The notes under the pieces were generated by a model. That model worked only from the letters and a program-made list of their open reading frames with translations. It did no database searches and had not been told where the DNA came from. Positions 38,941 to 46,903 of a stretch of DNA of 64,000 nucleotides are shown here, piece by piece. The DNA lies in contig NZ_UWPJ01000011.1 of NCBI RefSeq assembly GCF_900606115.1, forward strand, positions 41,226 through 105,225. The letters are read 5' to 3'. How positions within the stretch are numbered: the stretch's first letter is position 1; every line of letters begins with the position of its first letter. A program made the position numbers and the translations under genes. This stretch comes from Pigmentiphaga humi (GTDB lineage: Bacteria; Pseudomonadota; Gammaproteobacteria; Burkholderiales; Burkholderiaceae_B).

Positions 38941-39701
38941 TCAATTTCTACGCGATACGCGCCATCTACCGCTTCGAGATGGCACGGGCCTTTCGTACGC
39001 TGATGCAGAGCATCGCCTCGCCGGTGCTGTCCACCTCGCTGTACTTCATCGTGTTCGGCACCGCCATCGGCTCGCGCATGGGCGAGGTCGGCAGCGTCAG
39101 CTATGGCGCCTTCATCGTCCCCGGACTGGTGATGATGTCGCTGCTCAACGAGAGCATCTCCAACGCCTCGTTCGGCATCTACATGCCCAAGTGGACCGGC
39201 ACGATCTACGAGCTGCTGTCGGCGCCGGTGTCGCCGCTGGAGGCGGTGGTCGGCTACGTGGGCGCGGCGGCATCCAAATCGGTGCTGCTGGGCATCCTGA
39301 TCCTGGTCACGGCGCGCCTGTTCGTGCCGTACCACATCGCCCATCCGTTCTGGATGATCGGCTTTCTGGTGCTGACCGCCGTCACGTTCAGCCTGTTCGG
39401 CTTCATCATCGGCCTATGGGCCGACGATTTCCAGAAACTGCAGATCGTCCCGTTGATGGTGGTGATGCCGCTGACCTTCCTGGGCGGCGCCTTCTATTCC
39501 ATCAGCATGCTGCCGCCGCTGTGGCAGAAGATCACCCTGGCCAACCCGGTGGTCTACCTGATCAGCGGCTTCCGCTGGAGCTTCTACGGCGAAGCGGACG
39601 TGAACGTGGCGGTGAGCCTGGGCATGACGCTGGCGTTCCTGCTGCTGTGTCTCGGCGTGGTGGCCTGGATGTTCCGCACCGGCTATAAGCTGAAATCCTG
39701 A
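38937..39701 (+). CDS. ABC-2 type permease, YadH-like
   Basis: The 254-residue product has about six membrane helices. Typical ABC-2 segments are [40 protein letters not shown] and [17 protein letters not shown]. The ATG overlaps the ATPase stop (ATGA at 38937-38940), so the two subunits are made together. Its 3' end overlaps the convergent decarboxylase-like gene by 19 bases. Confidence 0.9.
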
Positions 39702-40696
39702 TCCCCCTGCGCGCTTGCGCGCGCCGGTACGAATACCTCGTCCCAGCTCATCGGCCGCTCCAGGTAGCCGTCGTCGTGCAGCATGGCGGAGAACGCGTCC
39801 AGCGTGGGCCGGTTGGCTTCGATGCCATAGGGCCAGGGATCGGGCCCCAGCGCCGCCACGGTTTCCTCCACGTGGTCCATCAGCCACGGCAGCATGGCCG
39901 ACAGCGCGCCGCTGAAGCGCAGCCGCTGCCAGGCGGCGGCCTTGGCCTGATCGCAGGCCTGCACCAGCGCCGGCGCCAGCCAGGGATGCGCCTCGTGCAC
40001 GTCGCGCCGCAGGACCAGTGCGTGCATGATGGGAAAAATGCCCGTGCGGGAGAAATACCCGGCTTCGCGGGTCCGGTAATCGGGGAACAGCCGCTGCACG
40101 TCGCCGTGCCGGCCGTAGGATTTCGGGATGAAGGCGCCCACCAGCGCGTCGATCCCGCCCTGGGCGAGCAGGTCGCTCAGGCAGGTGGTGGCGGGGATGC
40201 GCTGCGCGCGCAGCGGCCGGCTGGGCCGCAGCTCCATGATGTCGCCGCCCGCCACCCCGTATTCATTGACGCCGCCTTCATACCATTCGACCCCGTCCAG
40301 GTCGACGCCGTGCTCGTCGCGCAGCAGGCCCCGTATCCAGACAGCCGCCGTCATCTGGTGGCCCTGGACGCCGATCCGCTTGCCGGCGAGATCGGCCGGC
40401 GTGCGGATGCCTGCTTTGGCATTCACGAAAATGAATCCGTGCCGGAACATCCGTGACGGAAAGACCGGCAGCGTGACGAAATTGGCGCGGCCCTGGGCGG
40501 TCAGGGCGTAGCAGTGCGTCAGCGACATTTCGGCGATGTCGAAGGCGCCGCGTTCGATCATCGGACTGAAGATGTCGACCGGGCGCTGCCGCACGTTCGC
40601 ATCGATGCGCACACCCTCGACGGCTACCGTGCCGTCGTAGAGGGCCTGCAGGCGGTCGTAGGGGCCGGCGGCCAGCGTCAGGTCGAGGGTAGGCAT
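39683..40696 (-). CDS. 4,5-dihydroxyphthalate decarboxylase-like protein
   Basis: The 337-residue product resembles the Pht5/4,5-dihydroxyphthalate decarboxylase group, which has a periplasmic-binding-protein-like fold: [59 protein letters not shown]. No signal peptide is seen, so it is cytoplasmic. Family members range from decarboxylases to substrate-binding proteins, so the reaction is uncertain. The last residues (PARASAQG) are encoded by a partial copy of the dispersed repeat. Confidence 0.8.
   Translation of the reverse strand: MPTLDLTLAAGPYDRLQALYDGTVAVEGVRIDANVRQRPVDIFSPMIERGAFDIAEMSLTHCYALTAQGRANFVTLPVFPSRMFRHGFIFVNAKAGIRTPADLAGKRIGVQGHQMTAAVWIRGLLRDEHGVDLDGVEWYEGGVNEYGVAGGDIMELRPSRPLRAQRIPATTCLSDLLAQGGIDALVGAFIPKSYGRHGDVQRLFPDYRTREAGYFSRTGIFPIMHALVLRRDVHEAHPWLAPALVQACDQAKAAAWQRLRFSGALSAMLPWLMDHVEETVAALGPDPWPYGIEANRPTLDAFSAMLHDDGYLERPMSWDEVFVPARASAQGDQDFSL
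39702..39726 (+). repeat. half copy of the dispersed repeat (copy G)
   Basis: ATCCCCCTGCGCGCTTGCGC followed by GCGCC matches only the first part of the element; the two hairpin arms are missing. It forms the 3' coding end of the decarboxylase-like gene. Confidence 0.5.
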
Positions 40697-40708
40697 GGCC
40701 GCTCCCGC

Positions 40709-41737
40709 CTACTCGAGCTTGACGCCGACTTCACGGACCAGCGCGCCCCAGCGGTCGAACTCCTCCTTGAGCATGTCGCGCATCTGTTCGGGCGTGTTCG
40801 GTTTCGGATCGTGCGAGGCGGTGTGGATGCGCTCGACCAGATCTGGCGACTTGAGGGCGGTCGCCACCTCGGCATTGAGCTTGCGCACGATCTCCGGCGG
40901 CGTGCCGGCGGGCGCGAGCAAGGCCATGGCCGAGTCGATGCGGAATCCCGGCACGCCGGCTTCTTCCATGGTCGGCACGTCGGGCATGGCCGACGCGCGC
41001 TGGCCGCCGGTCACGGCCAGTACGCGCACGCGGTTGGATTGAAGCAGGGGCTGTATCGGCCCCGAATCCGTGATGCCGGCGTGCACCTCGCCGGCGGCGA
41101 CCGCCGCCGCGGCGGGGCCGCCTCCCTTGTACTGGACCGAGGTCATGTCCAGCCCCTGGGAGCGCTTGAGCAGCTCGCCCGCGAGGAACGTCTGGCTGCC
41201 GACGCCGGTGACGGAATAGTTGATGCTGCCCGGCTTGGCCTTGGCGGCATCGATCAGGTCGCGCATCGACCGGATGGGCGAGTCGTTCTTGACCGAGATC
41301 ACCAGGCCGCTGGTGGCGATCAGCGAGATCGGCGCGAGGTCCTTGAGCGGATCGTAGCCGGCCTTGGTCAGGTGGACGGTGACGGTCAGGGCACCCAGCG
41401 AGGTCAGCACCAGCGTGTAGCCGTCGGGCTTGGCGCGCGCCACCGCTCCCACGCCTATCGTGCCGCCCGCGCCGGCGCGGTTGTCGATGAAGAAGGTCTG
41501 GCCGGTCTGTTCAGTCAGCTTTTGCGCAAGCGCCCGCGCGATCACGTCCACGCTGCCGCCGGGGGCATAGGGCACGACGATCTGGACGGAGCGTTCGGGA
41601 TAGCGTTGCGCCCAGGCGGCGGGCGAGGCCAGCGCCAGGCTGGCGGCAACTGCGGCCGCGGCCGGCGCCGCGGCGAGGCGGACGGTCCGGTCGAGAGAGG
41701 TGGGGCGAGGTACTGCTGGCGATCCGGTACGGGACAT
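40709..41737 (-). CDS. Bug/TctC-family periplasmic solute-binding protein
   Basis: The 342-residue product has a long signal peptide ending near SPAAWA|QRYPERSVQIVVPYAPGGSVDV. Bug motifs follow: PDGYTLVLTSLGAL, VQYKGGGPAAAAVAAGEVHAG. It should bind a small carboxylated ligand in the periplasm. It sits between a decarboxylase-like and an M24 peptidase gene on the same strand, suggesting the ligand feeds this cluster. No TctA/TctB membrane subunits are encoded here. Confidence 0.92.
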   Translation of the reverse strand: MSRTGSPAVPRPTSLDRTVRLAAAPAAAAVAASLALASPAAWAQRYPERSVQIVVPYAPGGSVDVIARALAQKLTEQTGQTFFIDNRAGAGGTIGVGAVARAKPDGYTLVLTSLGALTVTVHLTKAGYDPLKDLAPISLIATSGLVISVKNDSPIRSMRDLIDAAKAKPGSINYSVTGVGSQTFLAGELLKRSQGLDMTSVQYKGGGPAAAAVAAGEVHAGITDSGPIQPLLQSNRVRVLAVTGGQRASAMPDVPTMEEAGVPGFRIDSAMALLAPAGTPPEIVRKLNAEVATALKSPDLVERIHTASHDPKPNTPEQMRDMLKEEFDRWGALVREVGVKLE

Positions 41738-41810
41738 GGCAAGCCTCCATCATCAAGCAGGGCAGGGCGTGAATGCGGCAAAGCCGCCGCGCGAGGCGCG
41801 CGGCCGCGGG

Positions 41811-43010
41811 TCAGATTTCGATGATCGTCTTGGGGGTCTTGTGCAGGCACTCTCCCGGGCCGTCGGGGCCGATGATGTAGTTGTCGCAAACGGTGGTGAA
41901 GACGCTGGGCGTGGCGTGGCCGGGGTGCGCCACGATATTCATGCCGGCGGCGATGGGCATGGTCTCGTCTTCCCGGATCAGCGGGCGCTCGACCATGTCG
42001 TAGCCTTGGCCGTGGCAATACAGGCGCGTTTCCTCGCGCATGCCGCGCGAACGCATGAAGGCATTGTGCGCGGACAGAATGTCGGCGGGCAGCGCGCCCG
42101 GTTTGAGCTGGTCCAGCGTATGGCGCTGCGCCTCGACCAGCAGCGCTATGGTGTCCTTCAGCTCTTCCGAGGCCTTGCCCAGCACGAAGGTGCGCGCCAG
42201 TTCGCCGTAGTAGCCGCCGGGGCCGTTGTTCTCGATCAGCAGGGTGAACGAATCGCCTTCGCGGATCTCGCGGCCCTGCAGGTGGCGCGGCTTGTACATG
42301 GCGGCGCGGCCGGCGGGCGAGGACGAGCCGATGAACAGCCCTTGCTCGCTGCCGTGCAATTGCCCCACGTACTGCGCATAGGCGGAAATCTCGAAATCCT
42401 TCATGCCCGGCCGGATGTGGCGCGTGAGGGCTTGCAGCACCTCGTCCTGCATGGCCGCCATGCGCTGGATGGCCTCGATTTCCTCGGGACTCTTGATGGC
42501 CTTGATGTGGTCCACCATGTCGGTGGCGTCCACCACTTTCACGCCCGCCGCGTCGAGCGACTTCAGCAAATGGGCGCAGAAATCGTGGTACATGCAGGCC
42601 GTGCCCACCATGCCTATGGTCTTGTAGCCGGCGCGCTTGAGTTCGCCCAGCACCAGGTCGGCGTCGTAGTGGCCGGTGTAGTGGATGGACGCGTAGCTGG
42701 GCGTGAACAGGATGCGCTCGACGCCGCGGTCGGCCAGGTCGTCGGCCTCGACCTGGCGCACGCCGCCCGTCGGCCCTTGTTCGACCGAAATCATGTGGCC
42801 GCTGCGCGCGAAGACGATGGCGCGCGGGTAGGCGTTGGTGGCGGGGCGGTCGGTGAACCATTTGACGTAGCCGCCGAGCCAGTCGTTGGCGTTCTGCATG
42901 ACGAGCGCGTCGATGCCGCGCGCTTCCATTTGAAGGCGCACGGCCTGCCAGCGCCGTTCGAGCTCGGCGGTGGAGATGGGATGCAGGACTCGGGAGTTGT
43001 TGTCGCTCAT
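41811..43010 (-). CDS. M24-family metallopeptidase (Xaa-Pro aminopeptidase / creatinase fold)
   Basis: The 399-residue product has a creatinase-like N-terminal domain and a C-terminal pita-bread domain. However, the canonical M24 metal ligands are not all evident: GDSFTLLIENNGPGGYYGEL and CHGQGYDMVERPLI stand where Asp/His/Glu ligands are usual. It may be an amidohydrolase-type member (creatinase/DoeA-like) rather than a true peptidase. ATG 43010 overlaps the dehydrogenase stop by ATGA. Confidence 0.85.
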   Translation of the reverse strand: MSDNNSRVLHPISTAELERRWQAVRLQMEARGIDALVMQNANDWLGGYVKWFTDRPATNAYPRAIVFARSGHMISVEQGPTGGVRQVEADDLADRGVERILFTPSYASIHYTGHYDADLVLGELKRAGYKTIGMVGTACMYHDFCAHLLKSLDAAGVKVVDATDMVDHIKAIKSPEEIEAIQRMAAMQDEVLQALTRHIRPGMKDFEISAYAQYVGQLHGSEQGLFIGSSSPAGRAAMYKPRHLQGREIREGDSFTLLIENNGPGGYYGELARTFVLGKASEELKDTIALLVEAQRHTLDQLKPGALPADILSAHNAFMRSRGMREETRLYCHGQGYDMVERPLIREDETMPIAAGMNIVAHPGHATPSVFTTVCDNYIIGPDGPGECLHKTPKTIIEI

Positions 43011-43990
43011 TGGATTTCCGCGGGTTGGACCAGGGGCCGGTCGCTGCCGCTCCGGACGACGTTGCGCATGGCGCCCGGCCGTCCGTCGAGGTAGCACCGA
43101 AGGTTGTGTTCAAGAATGGGCATGACTTGCTCGACGTAGATTTCGGTCGTGCCGCCGTGCTTGGGCGAGATCAGGATGCGCGGCTCCTGCCAGAAAGGAT
43201 GGCCGGCGGGCAGGGGTTCGGTGGCGAACGCGTCCAGCCCGGCGCCGGCGATCGTTTCCTGGCGTACCGCCGCGAGCAGCGCGTCCTCATCGACGACGCT
43301 GCCGCGCGACATGTTGACGAAGAAGGCGCCGGGCTTCATGGCCGCGAAGAAGCGGCCGTCGATCGAGCCGTCGGTGTCGGGGCCGGCCGGCAGCAGGCAG
43401 ATGACGTAATCGGCCGTCGCCAGGGTTTCATGCAGGCGCGCGCGAGGCAGGACGAGATCGAAGTTCGGGACTTCGCGCGGCGCGCCCGAGATGCCGACGA
43501 CCTCCATGTCGAAGGCCTTGCACCGCCTGGCCAGGCCTTCGGCGATGATCCCCGTGCCGAGGATGACCGCGCGCTTGCGGTACAGCAGCGATTGCGGCCA
43601 GCGTTCCCAGGTGGCTTGCGCCTGGTTGCGCAGCATGCGGGGCAACTGATGCGTCAGGGCCAGCATGTGGATGAAGGCCATCTCGGACATCTGCGGGGCG
43701 TGGATGCCGCGGGCCGAGGTGACGAGCACGTGGGGCCGGAGCGTTTCCAGCGCGACGATGGCGTCGGTGCCGGTGGTGAGCGCCTGTATCCAGCGCAGGC
43801 GCGGCATGCGGGCCACCAGTTCGTTGGTGTAGAGGTGGCCCAGGGCGAAGACCGCTTCGCAGCCGGCCAGCGCCGCGTCGTCGATGGCGGCGAAATTGCG
43901 TCCGCTGGCGATCTCCACCTGCGGAAAGGCGGCAGCCAGGGCCTCGTGGTAAGGCCGGCTGAAGTAATGGTCCACGATCAACAGTTTCAC
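43007..43990 (-). CDS. D-isomer-specific 2-hydroxyacid dehydrogenase
   Basis: The 327-residue product has the family's NAD-binding motif (VILGTGIIAEGLARRC, GxGxxA-like) and the catalytic-domain segments PGAFFVNMSRGSVVDEDAL and LDAFATEPLPAGHPFW. The catalytic His is in SPKHGGTTEIYVE. It would interconvert a 2-hydroxy acid and a 2-keto acid. It is the first gene of the leftward cluster; the GntR gene lies 132 bases upstream. Confidence 0.9.
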   Translation of the reverse strand: MKLLIVDHYFSRPYHEALAAAFPQVEIASGRNFAAIDDAALAGCEAVFALGHLYTNELVARMPRLRWIQALTTGTDAIVALETLRPHVLVTSARGIHAPQMSEMAFIHMLALTHQLPRMLRNQAQATWERWPQSLLYRKRAVILGTGIIAEGLARRCKAFDMEVVGISGAPREVPNFDLVLPRARLHETLATADYVICLLPAGPDTDGSIDGRFFAAMKPGAFFVNMSRGSVVDEDALLAAVRQETIAGAGLDAFATEPLPAGHPFWQEPRILISPKHGGTTEIYVEQVMPILEHNLRCYLDGRPGAMRNVVRSGSDRPLVQPAEIQ

Positions 43991-44122
43991 TGCGTACTCC
44001 GGGGCGATGCACTGGACGTACTCTATAACTAAGATTCTAGTATGTCAATCAAGGCGAATCAGCAGAAGCATCGTGGTCGAAGAGAAGAAGCGAGGGGGGA
44101 AGAGCGGCCGCCGGAGGCGGCT

Positions 44123-44815
44123 TTAGAGCAGTCCTACGCGGCGCGGCTTGCCCAGCACGTGGGCTTCCATCGCCTGCTCCGCCGCGGCGGCGTCGCGCGC
44201 GGCGATGGCGGCGACGATGCCGGCGCGCTCGCGGTTGCCGATGGCGCGCATGTGCTCGGAATAGTCGCGCTGGCCGTTGCGCAGGATGTAGTTGGCCATG
44301 TGCCAGAACTTGCCGATGCGATTGGCCAGCACGGGCGTCCTGGCCATGTGCCGGATGACGCTGTGGAAATAGCTGACGTTGTCCAGGTTCCAGTGGCCGC
44401 CGCCGCTGGGCGACTGCTCGAAGCTGGCCTGAGCCGCGCGCAGCCGGGCCAGGTCGGCTTCGTCATGGCGTTCGGCCGCCATGCCGGCCATGCGGCCTTC
44501 CATCTTGGCGAAGACCGAGAAGAAATCCTGGATTTCGCCGCGATCGGGCGCCGCCGCTTCGCATCCGACCTGCGGCGTAATGATGACGAAGCCGTCGCCG
44601 GCCAGGTCGCGCATCGAGGTGATGATGGGCTGGCGGCTGACGCCGAATTCCTGCGCCAGGTCCACCACCGAGAGTTTTTCGCCGAAGCGGTAGTGGCCGC
44701 TGGCGAACCGCCCCTGCAGGATCTGCAGGATCCTGCCCGTCTTGCCGGCGGGCGCGCTCTGATCCGCGAGGCCGGTGGGGTAGCCGGGAGGGGGAATCGG
44801 GACGGGGCTGGACAT
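44123..44815 (-). CDS. GntR-family (FCD-type) transcriptional regulator
   Basis: The 230-residue product has an N-terminal winged HTH (KLSVVDLAQEFGVSRQPIITSMRDLAGDG, shown by FGVSRQP). An all-helical FCD ligand domain with metal-type His/Asp residues (LDNVSYFHSVIRHMARTPVL) follows. The ATG at 44815 gives a Pro-rich N-terminus. It lies upstream of and on the same strand as the 43990-39683 catabolic cluster, which it probably controls. Confidence 0.9.
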   Translation of the reverse strand: MSSPVPIPPPGYPTGLADQSAPAGKTGRILQILQGRFASGHYRFGEKLSVVDLAQEFGVSRQPIITSMRDLAGDGFVIITPQVGCEAAAPDRGEIQDFFSVFAKMEGRMAGMAAERHDEADLARLRAAQASFEQSPSGGGHWNLDNVSYFHSVIRHMARTPVLANRIGKFWHMANYILRNGQRDYSEHMRAIGNRERAGIVAAIAARDAAAAEQAMEAHVLGKPRRVGLL

Positions 44816-44837
44816 GTGCGGCTGTCTCGGTCGGGCG

Positions 44838-46130
44838 TCAGCCCAGCGTGGATTCCAGCGCGAACAGCTGCTCGACCGTTTCGCGCGCGCGCACGACGTG
44901 GTAGCTGCCGCCGTCCACCATGACCTCGGCCGCGCGCGGCCGGGTGTTGTAGTTGCTGGCCATGACCATGCCGTAGGCGCCGGCGGATTCGATTGCCAGG
45001 TAGTCGCCTTCGCGCACGGCCAGCGAGCGGTCCTTGGCCAGCCAGTCGCCGCTTTCGCAGACCGGGCCGACCACGTCGTAGAGCGCGGCGGCTTCATCGG
45101 CGCGCGGCCGGACCGCGAGCACGCCGTGGTAGGCCTCGTACAGCGTGGGCCGGATCAGGTCGTTCATGGCCGCGTCGACGATCAGGAAGTTCTTGGCGTC
45201 GGTGGGCTTGAGGTATTCCACCCGCGTCACCAGCAGGCCGGCATTGCCGACCAGCGAGCGGCCCGGCTCCAGCACGATCTGGCGCGAGCCGTAGCCGCGC
45301 GCATCGATGCGCTCGAACACGCGCGACAGCAGCGTCTTGGGTGCCAGCGCGGTTTCGTCCGAGTAGCGGATGCCCAGGCCGCCGCCCAGGTCCAGGTGCT
45401 CGACGCGGATGCCGTCCGCGGCCAGGACGTCGAGCAGGTCCAGCAGCTTGTCGAGCGCGTCCAGGAACGGCGCGGTCTCGGTAATCTGCGAACCGATGTG
45501 GCAGTCCACGCCGACCACCTGTATGCCCGGCAGCGAGGCGGCCGTGCGGTAGGCGGCGGGAGCTTCCTCGATGGCGATGCCGAATTTGTTTTCCTTGAGC
45601 CCGGTGGAGATGTAGGGATGGGTCTTGGGATCCACGTCCGGGTTGACGCGCAGCGACACCGGCGCGCGCTTGCCCATGGCGTGCGCGACCGAGGAAAGGC
45701 GGTGCAGTTCGGCCACGGATTCGACGTTGAAGCATTTCACGCCCGCCTCGAGCGCCAGGCGCATCTCGGCGGCCTGCTTGCCCACGCCCGAGAACACCAC
45801 TTTGCCGGGGTCGCCGCCCACGGCCAGCACGCGCTGCAGCTCGCCGGCCGAGACGATGTCGAAGCCGGAGCCCATGCGGGCGAACTCGCGCAGCACGGCG
45901 AGATTGGAGTTGGCCTTCATGCCGTAGCAGACCAGCACGTCGCGCTCGCCTATGCCCTGGCGGTAGGCATCGTAGGCGGCGTGCAGCGCGGCGCGCGAAT
46001 AGATGTAGAGCGGCGTGCCCAGCCGGTCGGCCAACTGGGCCACGGACACGCCCTCGGCGTGCAGGATGCCGTCGCGGTAGGCGAAATGGGGGCTGCCGAC
46101 CGGAACGGGCAGGGAGGCGGAAAGGCTCAT
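44838..46130 (-). CDS. lysA: diaminopimelate decarboxylase
   Basis: The 430-residue product makes L-lysine from meso-diaminopimelate. The PLP lysine is in CYGMKANSNLAVLREFARMG. The glycine-rich phosphate loop is EHLDLGGGLGIRY and the substrate/active-site region is GPVCESGDWLAKDR. Length and domains (alpha/beta barrel plus C-terminal beta domain) are complete. The start overlaps the lptM stop by ATGA, a common proteobacterial arrangement. Confidence 0.97.
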   Translation of the reverse strand: MSLSASLPVPVGSPHFAYRDGILHAEGVSVAQLADRLGTPLYIYSRAALHAAYDAYRQGIGERDVLVCYGMKANSNLAVLREFARMGSGFDIVSAGELQRVLAVGGDPGKVVFSGVGKQAAEMRLALEAGVKCFNVESVAELHRLSSVAHAMGKRAPVSLRVNPDVDPKTHPYISTGLKENKFGIAIEEAPAAYRTAASLPGIQVVGVDCHIGSQITETAPFLDALDKLLDLLDVLAADGIRVEHLDLGGGLGIRYSDETALAPKTLLSRVFERIDARGYGSRQIVLEPGRSLVGNAGLLVTRVEYLKPTDAKNFLIVDAAMNDLIRPTLYEAYHGVLAVRPRADEAAALYDVVGPVCESGDWLAKDRSLAVREGDYLAIESAGAYGMVMASNYNTRPRAAEVMVDGGSYHVVRARETVEQLFALESTLG

Positions 46131-46330
46131 TGGGGAATGGGAGTATGCGAGATGGATTCGTTGCGGCGGGAAACATCGTCGCCGGTCTGTGCCGGCGCCG
46201 CTTGGGCCGGAGCGGCCGGCTGCGTGGCCTGGGGCGGCGCCTTGGGCAGGTAGAGCGGCCCTTTGTTGCCGCAGCCCGCCAGCAGCGCGAGCGCGGCAGC
46301 CGCGCAGGCGGCGCCCAGCCGCCGCGCCAT
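46127..46330 (-). CDS. lptM: small outer-membrane lipoprotein LptM (YifL)
   Basis: The 67-residue product starts at ATG 46330. A lipobox signal ends LALLAGCG, then the family signature GNKGPLYLPK follows, with a Pro/Gln/Ala-rich tail. YifL/LptM assists assembly of the LptD LPS translocon. It precedes lysA by an ATGA overlap and is divergent from cyaY, as in other betaproteobacteria. Confidence 0.9.
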   Translation of the reverse strand: MARRLGAACAAAALALLAGCGNKGPLYLPKAPPQATQPAAPAQAAPAQTGDDVSRRNESISHTPIPQ

Positions 46331-46433
46331 GCGGGGCTTGCTGGCTACAATGGCGGTATCAGCAACCCGATCAAGGTCTGGGCATGCGGCGCGCCCGCGG
46401 CGCGATGGTTTCATGTCGGACATAGACGAAATT

Positions 46434-46778
46434 ATGAACGAAAGCGAATTTCTTGCCCTGGCCCAGGACATCCTGGATTCGATCGAGCAGCAGGCCGATG
46501 TCTGGTTCGAACAGCGCGACATCGATATCGAAGGCACGCGCAATGGCAACGTGCTGACCCTGACCTTCGAGGACGGCAGCCAGGCCGTCGTCAACAGCCA
46601 AGCCCCCATGCAGGAAATGTGGGTCGCTGCGCGCAGCGGCGGCTTCCATTATCGCCTGAAGGACGGCAAGTGGCTCGACACCCGCTCCGGCGAGGAGCTG
46701 GCGCAGGCCTTGTCGCGTATTTGCTCCGAGCAATCGGGCCAGCCCATAGAAGTGGAAGTCCCCTCCCCTACGCGCTGA
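46434..46778 (+). CDS. cyaY: frataxin-like iron-binding protein CyaY
   Basis: The 114-residue product has an acidic first helix (MNESEFLALAQDILDSIEQQ) and a beta sheet with GNVLTLTFEDGSQAVVNSQ and GGFHYRLKDGKW. CyaY binds iron and modulates Fe-S cluster assembly. ATG 46434 aligns with the E. coli start (MNDSEF); ATG 46413 would add seven residues. The last five residues (PSPTR) and the stop codon are encoded by the 5' end of dispersed repeat copy E. Confidence 0.92.
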   Translation: MNESEFLALAQDILDSIEQQADVWFEQRDIDIEGTRNGNVLTLTFEDGSQAVVNSQAPMQEMWVAARSGGFHYRLKDGKWLDTRSGEELAQALSRICSEQSGQPIEVEVPSPTR

Positions 46779-46840
46779 CGCGCGCTCCCTCAGGGGGCGG
46801 CGCTGGCGGACCGGCGGAGCCGGATCCGCGGCGCCCTGGG
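46760..46840 (+). repeat. intergenic multi-hairpin repeat, copy E (end of cyaY)
   Basis: The standard three-part element: CCCTCCCCTACGCGCTGACG, then GCTCCCTC/AGGGGGC, then GGACCGGC-GGA-GCCGGATCC and CCCTGGG. Its TGA inside CGCTGACG is the cyaY stop; sister copies have CTTACG or CTGCG there. Confidence 0.8.
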
Positions 46841-46903
46841 CCAGGCGGCGTCCCTTCATGCGGTTGGGGCACGGCGCCACTCCCGAGGCGCCGGCCGCTC
46901 CGG

